NCBI GenBank assembly: GCA_031259195.1
Contig: JAIRLR010000120.1
Span: 1-7,209 of the forward strand
Origin: Streptococcaceae bacterium
Lineage (GTDB): Bacteria; Bacillota; Bacilli; Lactobacillales; Streptococcaceae
Reading direction: 5' to 3'
Length of the DNA: 7,209 nt
In this document: in pieces, positions 1-7,082 of the stretch
How positions within the stretch are numbered: the stretch's first letter is position 1
How the letters are laid out: every line of letters starts with the position of its first letter
Position numbers and translations under genes: made by a program
Notes under the pieces: generated by a model
Databases searched by the model: none
Told to the model about the DNA's origin: nothing
What the model saw: the letters and a program-made list of their open reading frames with translations, nothing else

Positions 1-48
1 TAATCAAGCAAAGCTTGAAACAACTTGTAATAACCCGACAGGTTTTTT
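1..48 (-). repeat. Perfect 48-bp inverted repeat, left arm
   Basis: Bases 1-48 are the exact reverse complement of 7145-7192 (checked base by base; the match breaks after the T-run at 43-48, where this side has one extra T). Because it begins at base 1, the identity may extend outside the window. Confidence 0.92.
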
Positions 49-73
49 TGAGAAATTTTTGTGCATTTTTAGG

Positions 74-101
74 AAAAAAACGTAGGTTTAGCGGTGCTAA
101 A
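74..101 (-). terminator. Terminator-like hairpin within left repeat
   Basis: On the minus strand the stem TTTAGC / GCTAAA (plus positions 96-101 and 87-92, 3-base loop) is followed after six bases by seven T (plus 74-80). This is the shape of an intrinsic terminator, although the stem is short and only moderately GC-rich. The equivalent hairpin in the right copy keeps pairing with different bases, so the structure seems to matter. It lies downstream of the dead IS5 transposase. Confidence 0.45.
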
Positions 102-471
102 TCGAGGCTTTTTGACGAAAAAAGGCACAAAATGACCAGAAAAGCTGCAATTATGGAGATCATTAACAGGCTCTTATAAGAATACCTAAAAACGCCAGTA
201 CCACCATCTGCTTAACTTGTGGAAAGTTTTCGCTTGAGCGCTTAACGATTTCCACAGGACAATCCAAAATGTTCCTAATCTTACCCGCAAAAGGTTGCCC
301 AATATAGCTGCCATCACAAAGAATATTTTTCACGTTAGGCAGAAAAGCTTGATCGTGATCAAACATTTCGATTGCTCCTGCTTTGTCGCTAATGTTCGCT
401 GTTGTCACATGAATTGCATGAGGAAAACCGTTGGTGTCAACGGCAATATGACGTTTAATTCCTGACACTTT

Positions 472-537
472 TGCGAACTGCCTTAACGATTGGCAAGCGT
501 TAGCTTGGCAGAGTTTAGGCAGGACGTACCTACTCGG
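472..537 (-). repeat. Palindromic insertion unit A (66 bp, in frame)
   Basis: Unit A ends next to unit B and shares with it the flanks TGCGAA(C/T)TGCCTTA at one side and TACCTACTCGG at the other (plus strand). It folds: CTGCCT (478-483) pairs with AGGCAG (517-522), and inside it CAAGC (494-498) pairs with GCTTG (503-507) across a GTTA loop. Its length is 22 codons, and in the transposase frame it has no stop, encoding a peptide that starts PSRYVLPKLC and ends SLRQFA. It resembles in behaviour the Rickettsia palindromic elements that insert in frame into genes; I do not claim it belongs to that family. Confidence 0.75.
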
Positions 538-609
538 TGCGAATTGCCTTAGCGAGTGCCTTACGAAGCTTGACAGAGCTTAGACCTTAGGCAAGATGTA
601 CCTACTCGG
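538..609 (-). repeat. Palindromic insertion unit B (72 bp, in frame)
   Basis: Tandem neighbour of unit A, 24 codons long. TTGCCT (544-549) pairs with AGGCAA (589-594) and AAGC (566-569) with GCTT (578-581). In comparison with unit A the outer C-G pair is replaced by T-A, a compensatory change. In the transposase frame it reads PSRYILPKV, then a TAA stop, and ends SLRQFA like unit A. The stop lies near the 6 bases by which B is longer than A, so it may have arisen after insertion. Confidence 0.75.
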
Positions 610-851
610 TTTACCGCCATCATATCCCTTTTCTTCGGCAGTGTCGGCATTTTTTACGCTCTGTGCGCGGGCGTACAAAAGGTATTTTCATCGCGACCGT
701 CCGCTTGACGAAGGTGTGCTATACTTTTTTTAAAAGTCTTTCCAGCAGAGTTGTTTTATCTTTTGTGGTGTACTCCACTGTTTGAAGTATGTATAAACAG
801 ACTTCCATTTGGGATAATCGTGAGGAAGAGCGCGCCACTGGCAAGTAAGTT

Positions 852-881
852 TTGACAACAGAGTACTACACAAAAGATATC
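852..881 (+). promoter_or_regulatory. Weak candidate promoter upstream of rnc
   Basis: A perfect -35 word TTGACA (852-857) is followed after 18 bases by GATATC (876-881), which matches the -10 consensus at only three of six positions. It lies inside the IS5 remnant, reads toward rnc, and would give a leader of roughly 110 bases. It is the only consensus -35 that I see ahead of the operon. The poor -10 makes this tentative; transcription may also enter from outside the window. Confidence 0.2.
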
Positions 882-990
882 GTATAAGTCATACTGTCTA
901 GGGTTGGTTCGTTTTTTAAAGTTTTTTAACTTTGGACGGATCGCATCAAAGTCTTCGCGTTTCTGAAATCGTAGACAGGTTCTTAGAAAG

Positions 991-997
991 AAAGGTG
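991..997 (+). promoter_or_regulatory. Ribosome binding site of rnc
   Basis: AAAGGTG lies 4 bases before the ATG at 1002, a partial match to AGGAGGTG. It lies in the short stretch between the IS5 end (about 982) and the start codon, and supports this ATG as the start. Confidence 0.6.
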
Positions 998-1001
998 TTG
1001 A

Positions 1002-1697
1002 ATGTATACAGAACTTTTTGAAAAACTTAGAAGTAACTATGGAATTGTTTTTAAAAATATAAGTTTACTAGAAGAAGCGTTTACACATTCAAGTTATGCA
1101 AATGAACACTTGCGTCCTAGAAATAATGAGCGATTAGAGTTTTTAGGTGATGCAATTTTACAGTTTTTAATTTCAAGGTATATTTTTATGAAATATCCTG
1201 AAATACCTGAAGGGAAGTTATCTTCATTGCGTTCGCTAATTGTGCGAGAGGATAGCTTAGCTCAATTTGCTAGAGAATGTCATTTTGATCGATATATTTT
1301 GCTTGGTAAAGGCGAGGAAATAAGTGGTGGGCGTAAGCGTCCTTCTTTGCTTTGTGATTTATTTGAAGCTTTTATTGGTGCACTAGAGCAAGACCAGGGA
1401 TTGGAACAAGTGAAAAAATTTATTGATAAAATGATGATTCCAAAAATTAATAGTAGGCACTTTCTAAAAGATAAAGACTTTAAAACCTCCTTACAAGAAA
1501 AGCTGCAAAAGGAAGGCAATGTTTCAATAGAATATCGCTTGACAAAAGAAGAAGGACTTGCTCATGAACGAACGTTTTATATGTCTATTTATTTTAAAGG
1601 CAAAAAAATCGGCGATGGTGTAGGAAAATCAAAGAAACAGGCTGAGCAAAAAGCAGCTGAAGTAGCATTGCTCAAGATGAAAGGAAAAGTAAAGTAA
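1002..1697 (+). CDS. rnc: Ribonuclease III
   Basis: Endoribonuclease that cuts double-stranded RNA, including rRNA precursors and structured mRNAs, as a homodimer in the cytoplasm. The 231 residues match the usual length (about 226-235). The catalytic domain occupies about 1-150 with the family signature NERLEFLGDA at 42-51. The metal-binding acidic residues expected from E. coli RNase III (E38, E41, D45, D114, E117) correspond to E43, E46, D50, D119 and E122, all present. A double-stranded RNA binding domain spans about 159-227, from DFKTSLQEKLQ to the GVGKSKKQAEQKAAEVAL helix. The ATG is supported by AAAGGTG just upstream and by the family N-terminus. It is first in the operon; smc starts one base after its stop. 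No frameshift or missing key residue is seen. Confidence 0.97.
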   Translation: MYTELFEKLRSNYGIVFKNISLLEEAFTHSSYANEHLRPRNNERLEFLGDAILQFLISRYIFMKYPEIPEGKLSSLRSLIVREDSLAQFARECHFDRYILLGKGEEISGGRKRPSLLCDLFEAFIGALEQDQGLEQVKKFIDKMMIPKINSRHFLKDKDFKTSLQEKLQKEGNVSIEYRLTKEEGLAHERTFYMSIYFKGKKIGDGVGKSKKQAEQKAAEVALLKMKGKVK

Positions 1698-1698
1698 C

Positions 1699-4600
1699 AT
1701 GCATTTGAAACGAATGGAGATCTTGGGTTTTAAATCTTTTGCTGATAAGACGGTAATTGACTTTGAGCCGGGAATTACGGCAGTGGTGGGGCCTAATGGT
1801 TCAGGAAAGTCTAATATTACAGAAGCACTGCGTTGGGTCTTAGGAGAACAATCAGCAAAAAATCTTCGTGGTGGAAAGATGTTTGATATTATCTTTGCTG
1901 GTTCCAACTCTCGTAAAGCTTTAAATGTGGCCGAAGTAACGATTGTTTTAGATAATGAGGACGGATATCTGCCACTGGATTTTCAGGAGGTTTCTTTAAC
2001 TAGACGACTACTTCGAGCAGGCGAGAGTGATATTTATATTAATAAAAAAACCTGTCGACTTAAGGATATTGTTGATTTATTAATGGACTCTGGCTTAGGT
2101 AAAGAGTCGTTTTCCATTATTTCTCAAGGAAAGGTTGAGGCAATTTTTCAGTCCAAACCTGAAGAGCGCCGCGGAATTTTTGAAGAGGCTGCGGGGATTT
2201 TAAAGTATAAAACAAGGAAAAGGCAGGCTGAACAAAAGTTAGTCGATACTGAAGAAAATCTTTCGCGTTTGCAAGATATTATTTATGAGTTAGAAGAGCA
2301 GCTAACTCCTTTAGCTAAGCAAAAAAAGACCGCCGAAGAGTTTATTAGCCTGCGTGAGCAGCTAACGCAGGTGGATATTAGCTTAACGGTGTATCAAATC
2401 CAGGAAAATAAGGAGCTTTGGGAGAGTAATAAAGAGTTCCTAAAGCAGGCAAAAGATACTCTTAACCTTAAACAAGACGAAGTTGTGAAGTTAGAAAGCA
2501 AACTGCAAATGCTGCGTGATAAACGCAATCTTTTGGATACGGAGCTTGAGACAATCAACAAAGATCTGCTGACAATCATCAAAGAAGAAAAAAGTGCAGA
2601 AGGCAAGTGCAACCTTTTGCTTGAACGCTCTCTTAACTCAGAAAAAAATGCCGAAGATTTAAGACAGTCTATCACTGATACTGAGAAAGAGTTAACACAA
2701 GCAAAAAGAAATGTTGAAGAAGTAGCAGAGGAGCTTGCCAAGAAAAATCAGCAAGTTAAATGTTTGGAAGAAGAACTACTTGAGGTTAGTGAGCTGGTGA
2801 GTTCACTAAGTCTATCGGTTAAAGAGCAGCTAGATCAGCTTCGCAGTAAGTATTTGATAGCGCATGAAGAAGAGATCCAAACAAAAAGCAAGCTTGAACA
2901 TCTAGAAATAAAATATGCACAAGAAACAGAAAAAAATCAGCAAACTATAGAGCGTTTTAAAGCTTTAAATCAGCAAATAGAAGCTGAAAAGCAAAAGTTA
3001 GCAAAAGAAAAAAAAGAATTCTCTCTTATTCAGAATGAATTGCAAAGTCAGCTTAATGAGTATGCTAAGCAGGCCGAAGAAATTAAAAATGCAGAAGAAA
3101 ATATTCATACAAGTGAAAGCAAATGGCAACAGATGCTAAGCGTTCTGCAAACTAAACAAGCACGCTTTAAAAGTTTGTGCGAAATTGAAGAGAGCTATCA
3201 AGGTTATTTTCATGGGGTGAAAGCTATTTTGCAGCAAAGAGAAAGTCTTGAAGGCATTGTTGGCACAATTGCTGAATTGCTAACGCTCAAGCCTTCATAC
3301 CACTTAGCAGTGGAGACGGCTTTAGGGCAAATGATGCAAAATATTGTTGTTGAGGATGAAGAAAGCGGAAGACGTGCGGTTCAGTTTTTAAAAAAGAAAC
3401 GTGTGGGGCGCGCGACTTTTTTGCCTTTAACAACTATTCGTGCGCGTTTGATTAATGAAAATCATAGACGTGTTTTGGAAGGATTTCCTGGTTTTATCGG
3501 CATTGTTAGCGAGTTAGTAGAGTGTTCTGCCAAGGTTAAGCCGATAATTCAAAATATTTTGGGCAAAACATTGTTGGCAAAAGATTTAAAAAGCGCGAAT
3601 GATCTTGCCCGAAAGATGAATTTTCAGTATCGTGTGGTTTCTTTGGAAGGAGATGTGATGAATGCCGGCGGCTCGATGACTGGTGGTGCCAATAAGCATG
3701 GCAGTCGCTCACCACTTTTTGCTGGAAAACAGGAGTTACAAGCTTTAACAAAAGAGATAGCTGTTTTAGAAAAAGAGTGCCAAATGTTAGAAGCTGCATT
3801 TAATGCTGCCAAAGATCAAGCTCAAACTTCTCAAGCACAGTTAGAAAACTTGCGAGAAACCGGGGAAAAAATCAGAATTCAGAAAAACAATCAACAACAC
3901 TTGCTGCAAAATATTCAAACACAACTAGAGCATTTGCAAAAAGAGCGTGGAAAGCTTAAGGAAGAAGCGCAGGATGTGGAAGAGTTTCTGCAGCGCTATC
4001 AAGAACAAAAGCTAAAGCTTACCCAAAAAATCCAAGAAGCTGATGAAGCAGCTCAAGAGATGCAAAAGCATATGCAGCAAGTGGAAGAGAAAAAAGAGAC
4101 ACAAGAAAGCAAACGAGTTCAAGCTCAGGCTAAAGAGCAAGAAAAGAAAGAAGCGCTAGCAGTGATTTCTGAGCAGATTCGCTCTCTTGAGAAAACATTA
4201 CAAGAAAAAAGTGAGCGAGTATCTGTCTTGTCAAACAGCTTAACGGAGTTTTCTACCAATCTAGAAAACTTAAGCAAAACCAGCAGCGAGCAAACAATAG
4301 ATCAAGAAATGTTGACAACAAGGCTAGCTGAGTTGGTTGAAAAACGAGAGTTTTTGGCAAACTCAGAGAAAGAAAAACGAAAAGCACGCAGCGAAATTGT
4401 TGAGCAACTTGCAAGAGATGAAATTATCTTTGCTGATCAAAATAAAGAAGTGCAAGAGATACAAGAGAAGTTTTCCGCCATAGAGTTGGTATTAGATCGC
4501 GCAGGCAATAAGCTGGATAATTTATTAGAATACTTGCAAGAAGAGTATAGTAAAACCTTTGAACATGCGATGTCAGTCAGCATCGAGATTGAAGATATCG

Positions 4601-5277
4601 GTCAAGCTAAAGCCAATGTCAGTCGGCTGAAACGTGAAATGGATGCTTTAGGTTCTGTTAATATGGCTGCTATTGAACAGCATCAACAAGTAAGTAAGCG
4701 TTTTGCTTTTCTACAAACTCAGCAGGAGGATTTGCTTAAAGCCAAGACTTCTTTACATGAAACGATGAAAGAGATGGATGAGGAAGTTAAAACACGCTTT
4801 TCAGAAACGTTTGAAGTTATTAAAGAGAGATTTAGTAAAACCTTCCCAAGTATGTTTGGTGGGGGAAAAGCGGAATTAATTTTAACGCAACCAGAAGATT
4901 TGCTTAATACAGGAGTTGAAATTATTGCGCAGCCTCCAGGTAAAAAGTTACAAAGTCTAAGTTTGCTTTCAGGCGGAGAAAGAGCGCTAACAGCGTTGGC
5001 ATTGCTATTTGCGATTATTGAAGTACGTCCTGTGCCTTTTGCTGTTTTGGATGAGGTGGAAGCAGCCCTTGATGAGGCAAATGTTGTGCGTTTTGCTCAG
5101 TATTTATCACATTTTGAAAAGGAGATGCAGTTTATTGTGGTTACTCACCGTAAGGGCACAATGGAGGCGGCTAATGTGCTTTACGGGATCACGATGCAAG
5201 GCTCAGGAGTTTCTAAAATGGTCTCAGTGCGTTTAGAAGATGTAGCTGAAGGCGGCAAATTGAAAGCGAAGGTGTAA
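1699..5277 (+). CDS. smc: Chromosome partition protein Smc
   Basis: SMC ATPase that with ScpA and ScpB forms the bacterial condensin, loading onto DNA and extruding loops to organise and segregate the chromosome. At 1192 residues it has the normal length. The N-terminal head has FGFKSFADKT-type sequence at 10-18, Walker A GPNGSGKS at 31-38 and the Q-loop SQGKVE (Q143). Long Glu/Lys/Gln-rich coiled coils run about 165-490 and 665-1000. Between them lies the hinge, about 495-662, ending in the Gly-rich GGSMTGG. The C-terminal head has the signature LSGGE at 1090-1094, Walker B with D1118 and catalytic E1119, and the D-loop ALDEANV at 1123-1129. All ATPase motifs are intact. MHLKRMEI is the expected start; ATG at 1714 (M6) would cut the conserved first strand. 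The nearest Shine-Dalgarno word, AAAGGA at 1679-1684, is 14 bases away, so coupling to rnc translation is likely. ScpA and ScpB genes are not here. Confidence 0.98.
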   Translation: MHLKRMEILGFKSFADKTVIDFEPGITAVVGPNGSGKSNITEALRWVLGEQSAKNLRGGKMFDIIFAGSNSRKALNVAEVTIVLDNEDGYLPLDFQEVSLTRRLLRAGESDIYINKKTCRLKDIVDLLMDSGLGKESFSIISQGKVEAIFQSKPEERRGIFEEAAGILKYKTRKRQAEQKLVDTEENLSRLQDIIYELEEQLTPLAKQKKTAEEFISLREQLTQVDISLTVYQIQENKELWESNKEFLKQAKDTLNLKQDEVVKLESKLQMLRDKRNLLDTELETINKDLLTIIKEEKSAEGKCNLLLERSLNSEKNAEDLRQSITDTEKELTQAKRNVEEVAEELAKKNQQVKCLEEELLEVSELVSSLSLSVKEQLDQLRSKYLIAHEEEIQTKSKLEHLEIKYAQETEKNQQTIERFKALNQQIEAEKQKLAKEKKEFSLIQNELQSQLNEYAKQAEEIKNAEENIHTSESKWQQMLSVLQTKQARFKSLCEIEESYQGYFHGVKAILQQRESLEGIVGTIAELLTLKPSYHLAVETALGQMMQNIVVEDEESGRRAVQFLKKKRVGRATFLPLTTIRARLINENHRRVLEGFPGFIGIVSELVECSAKVKPIIQNILGKTLLAKDLKSANDLARKMNFQYRVVSLEGDVMNAGGSMTGGANKHGSRSPLFAGKQELQALTKEIAVLEKECQMLEAAFNAAKDQAQTSQAQLENLRETGEKIRIQKNNQQHLLQNIQTQLEHLQKERGKLKEEAQDVEEFLQRYQEQKLKLTQKIQEADEAAQEMQKHMQQVEEKKETQESKRVQAQAKEQEKKEALAVISEQIRSLEKTLQEKSERVSVLSNSLTEFSTNLENLSKTSSEQTIDQEMLTTRLAELVEKREFLANSEKEKRKARSEIVEQLARDEIIFADQNKEVQEIQEKFSAIELVLDRAGNKLDNLLEYLQEEYSKTFEHAMSVSIEIEDIGQAKANVSRLKREMDALGSVNMAAIEQHQQVSKRFAFLQTQQEDLLKAKTSLHETMKEMDEEVKTRFSETFEVIKERFSKTFPSMFGGGKAELILTQPEDLLNTGVEIIAQPPGKKLQSLSLLSGGERALTALALLFAIIEVRPVPFAVLDEVEAALDEANVVRFAQYLSHFEKEMQFIVVTHRKGTMEAANVLYGITMQGSGVSKMVSVRLEDVAEGGKLKAKV
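5269..5274 (+). promoter_or_regulatory. Ribosome binding site of ftsY, inside smc
   Basis: AAGGTG overlaps the last codons of smc and lies 4 bases before GTG at 5279. It decides the GTG start: the overlapping ATG at 5277 is in another frame and closes after seven codons. Confidence 0.6.
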
Positions 5278-5278
5278 T

Positions 5279-6424
5279 GTGGGATTATTCGACAAAATAA
5301 AGCAAGCATTTAAAAAATCGACGAGTGAAGAAAAGGAATTACCTAAAAAATTTCAGCAGGAAAATAAACCGGTAGTTGAAAGCAAAAAGGAAGCGTCAGT
5401 TGAGCTTGCGCAAGAGATAGATGGTGAGGTAGTCCAAAAAAATTCAGTAGAATCAGAAGTTTCTCAGATACCTACCGGAGATACTCAAACAAAATATACT
5501 AAAGGACTTATTAAAACAAGAAAAACTTTTAGTCAGCGAATGAATGAATTATTTGCCAATTTTAGGCGCGTCGATGAAGATTTTTTTGAAGAAGTTGAGG
5601 AGGCGTTGATTGGAGCAGATATTGGCTTTGAAACATCGATGAAGATTGCGCAAGAGCTGCGCCAAGAAGTGAAGCTAAAAAATGCCAAAAATCCAGCTGC
5701 AGTTCAGAATATTATTATTGAAAAAATGGTTAATCTGTATGAAGTTGAAGGTTTATTAGATGAGCAAAATGAGTTAAATCTTCAGCAGGGTGAACTTTCG
5801 GTTCTTTTATTTGTTGGAGTCAACGGTGTTGGCAAGACGACAACGATTGGGAAGCTAGCCAATCAATTTAGACTAAAGGGTAAAAAAGTAATTTTAGCCG
5901 CAGCTGATACTTTTCGTGCAGGCGCGATTCGTCAGTTAGTTGTATGGGGGGAAAGATCTGGCGTAGAAGTAGTTGCAGGAGCTGAAGGCGGAGATCCCGC
6001 AGCAGTTGTTTATGACGGGATCAAGCGCGCTAAAAAGACAAGCGCTGATGTTTTATTAGTCGACACTGCAGGACGTCTGCAAAATAAAGAAAACCTTATG
6101 CGCGAACTATCAAAGATTAAACGAGTGATTACACGTGAAATTCCAGATGCTCCACATGAAGTGCTCCTGGTTTTAGATGCAACAACAGGGCAAAATGCAA
6201 TGCAGCAAGCAAAACAATTCCAAGAAACTACAGATGTTACTGGCTTAGTCTTGACCAAACTTGATGGCACAGCCAAAGGCGGGATTGTCTTAGCTATTCG
6301 TGGTGAACTTCACTTGCCGGTTAAACTGGTCGGCCTTGGCGAAGGAATCAACGATCTACAAGTGTTTAATCCTGAAGAATTTGTCATTGGCTTGTTTAAA
6401 GAACTGTTGCAGAAAGATTGGTAA
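5279..6424 (+). CDS. ftsY: Signal recognition particle receptor FtsY
   Basis: SRP-type GTPase that docks the SRP-ribosome complex at the membrane and passes nascent membrane proteins to SecYEG. It has 381 residues. The N-terminus MGLFDKIKQAFKK is a short amphipathic helix of the kind that contacts the membrane. Residues about 15-70 form a Glu/Lys-rich variable A region. The N domain starts near 73 (KYTKGLIKTRKTFSQ) and the G domain near 172. GTPase motifs: P-loop GVNGVGKTTT at 180-189, DTFRAGA 210-216, DTAGR 262-266, TKLDG 326-330 and VGLGEG 351-356, all intact. It starts at GTG, one base after the smc stop, with AAGGTG upstream. It is the last gene of the operon. The length is greater than the roughly 330 residues of B. 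subtilis FtsY because of the longer A region, as is common in Lactobacillales. Confidence 0.97.
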   Translation: MGLFDKIKQAFKKSTSEEKELPKKFQQENKPVVESKKEASVELAQEIDGEVVQKNSVESEVSQIPTGDTQTKYTKGLIKTRKTFSQRMNELFANFRRVDEDFFEEVEEALIGADIGFETSMKIAQELRQEVKLKNAKNPAAVQNIIIEKMVNLYEVEGLLDEQNELNLQQGELSVLLFVGVNGVGKTTTIGKLANQFRLKGKKVILAAADTFRAGAIRQLVVWGERSGVEVVAGAEGGDPAAVVYDGIKRAKKTSADVLLVDTAGRLQNKENLMRELSKIKRVITREIPDAPHEVLLVLDATTGQNAMQQAKQFQETTDVTGLVLTKLDGTAKGGIVLAIRGELHLPVKLVGLGEGINDLQVFNPEEFVIGLFKELLQKDW

Positions 6425-6438
6425 ATAAAGAATTAAAA

Positions 6439-6580
6439 GCACATATACTCCTCTAAATTGAAAATATGGTTTTTTAAAAAAACTGGAAATTGTCATTGAT
6501 ACGGCTTCTCACGCTCAAGGAAATATCCTTCAAAGTCTCTTTAAAAAAACCGTATTTTCAATTTAAAGGAGTATATGTGC
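6439..6580. repeat. 142-bp MITE-like inverted repeat after ftsY
   Basis: Arms 6439-6475 and 6544-6580 are complementary over 37 positions with one mismatch (C6453 opposite A6566) and one T-G pair (6467/6552), enclosing a 68-base centre. The left arm begins 15 bases after the ftsY stop, so ftsY mRNA reading through would form a very long hairpin. The arms begin GCACATATACTCCT and contain AAATTGAAAATA. The right arm runs into the first recognisable residues of the ISAs1 transposase remnant, so a boundary is hard to set. It may be a miniature IS derivative with terminal inverted repeats, or an inversion-duplication of an IS end. No convincing target duplication was found. It could also act as the 3' end of the operon transcript, but it lacks a classical GC-rich stem plus T-tract. 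Confidence 0.8.
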
Positions 6581-6973
6581 AGTTATTAGCTGAGTGTGAG
6601 GCTTGGTACCAAATAGATCACTATTGTCGTTTTAAAGAACTATGGTTTAAACAAAAATTAAAGCTCAAACTCGAAAACGGGATACCTTCACACGATACGA
6701 TGCAAAGAGTTTTTAAACTTATCGATCCAAACAAACTTGAGGCCTCTTTAGAAGCTGGATACTAGATGTTGCAGGTTCGCCTAAAAGCGGCATCGTTAGT
6801 AGCTGGAAAGACTATAAGGTTTAGTAAACCTATGACAAAAAAGCAGCGCACATGGGAAGTGCGTGCTCTAGCAACTTAGCTCTTGTTATCGCTCAAGTAA
6901 AAACTTATGAAAAATCCAATGAATTAAAGCAACTCCCGAGCTCCTTAATCTTTTGGATGTAAGAACCTGTTAA
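6570..6973 (+). pseudogene. ISAs1-family transposase pseudogene
   Basis: Fragments in order: SICAVIS (6570-6590), then in another frame CEAWYQIDHYCRFKELW and NGIPSHDTMQRVFKLIDP (6595-6732), then WILDVAGSPKSGIV, AGKTIR, YDKKAAHMGSA, LALVIAQVKTYEKSNEL and PELLNLLDVRTC with a stop at 6971-6973. These are the ordered blocks of ISAs1-type transposases (IPSHDTF.RVF..LDP; DGKT; QVK..EKSNE; IPELL..LD). At least four frame changes separate them. The N-terminal DPR region and everything after the LLDV block are missing. The Asp of the DGKT motif is replaced (VAGKT). A stretch open from TTG at 6490 to 6765 covers part of this, but its start lies in the centre of the neighbouring inverted repeat, so it is not a real gene. 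Confidence 0.85.
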
Positions 6974-7034
6974 CTTGTCTCCAGAATTGCGCAATTTTGT
7001 TTAATTTTTAGCACTTTTTTGTCAAATTCCTTAA

Positions 7035-7065
7035 GATTTGTTTTGAGTTTACTTGATTACAAATC
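7035..7065 (+). other. Hairpin in first tandem unit
   Basis: GATTTGT (7035-7041) pairs with ACAAATC (7059-7065). It occupies the same place in the repeat as the hairpin at 7164-7201, and two pairs differ in a compensated way (T-A versus G-C, and G-C versus A-T). Confidence 0.55.
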
Positions 7066-7082
7066 GTTGGAACGGGATCCTC

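Larger units (their letters stand above)
1..172 (-). repeat. Structured non-coding repeat, left copy
   Basis: Read on the minus strand, this stretch aligns with the plus strand of the right end of the window (about 6965-7192). Both copies start with a CCTGTTAA word, pass through a conserved GTCAAA word, a CCTCGA..TAGCACC hairpin and a run of seven T, and finish in an identical 48-bp segment (here 1-48). Outside those 48 bases the copies differ at many positions and by indels, so they are old relatives and not a recent duplication. The window edge appears to cut through the terminal hairpin, because only one outer arm is present here. I see no ORF in it. Function unknown; it could be a non-autonomous mobile repeat or a structured 3' region of an IS. 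Confidence 0.75.
163..965 (-). pseudogene. IS5-family transposase pseudogene (DDE)
   Basis: Conceptual pieces in order on the minus strand: KREDFDAIRPKL (about 962-927), CQWRALPHDYPKWKSVY (from 843), HLRQADGRDE (about 716-687), QSVKNADTAEEKGYDGGK (ending at 610), then VSGIKRHIAVDTNG running to QMVVLAFLGILIRAC and a stop at 163-165. These are standard blocks of IS5-type DDE transposases of about 260 residues. The pieces lie in different frames: breaks occur near 845, 733 and 675. A 138-bp insertion (472-609) splits GGK from KVSGIKRHI and carries a stop. Near 205-235 the protein jumps from VEIVKRSSE to QMVVLAF, skipping the block in which family members carry the PKRWVVERSFAWL segment with the catalytic Glu. 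The gene is dead. The longest open piece is 163-468, starting with GTG; it is a fragment, not a gene. Confidence 0.88.
163..985 (-). mobile_element. Degenerate IS5-family insertion sequence remnant
   Basis: The region is filled by a broken IS5-family transposase on the minus strand. The upstream end is probably preserved near 963-982: on the minus strand it begins GAACCTGTCTACGATTTC, directly before the transposase N-terminus, as expected for a terminal inverted repeat. A matching opposite end (GTAGACAGGTTC in the minus reading) is not visible after the transposase stop at 163; the sequence passes straight into the structured repeat instead. The element therefore looks truncated or overwritten at its 3' end. 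It ends only about 20 bases before the rnc start codon, so whatever originally preceded rnc has been displaced. No target duplication could be identified. Confidence 0.8.

Noticed and set aside
472..609. Two-unit tandem repeat as a CRISPR array
   Set aside because: No short identical repeats with unique spacers; the units are related along their whole length, palindromic and lie within a transposase frame.
1280..3812. Several minus-strand open stretches opposite rnc and smc (1280-1519, 1629-1907, 2394-2741, 3536-3812)
   Set aside because: They mirror strongly conserved coding sequence on the plus strand, have no family resemblance and no ribosome sites; the Ser/Leu-rich one is simply the reverse of a Glu/Lys coiled coil.
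5009..6276. Open stretches at 5009-5236 (+) and 6010-6276 (-)
   Set aside because: They overlap the Smc ATPase head and the FtsY G domain in other frames; both real genes have complete motifs there.
6494..6565. Reading IDTASHAQGN...KKTVFSI ending in TAA inside the inverted repeat, perhaps the C-terminus of another transposase
   Set aside because: It could be a real IS tail overlapping its terminal repeat, but it is short and I recognise no family.
6490..6765. A 91-residue ORF starting at TTG 6490
   Set aside because: Its first 30 or so residues come from the centre and right arm of the inverted repeat and match nothing; only the remainder is ISAs1 transposase, and it continues in other frames.
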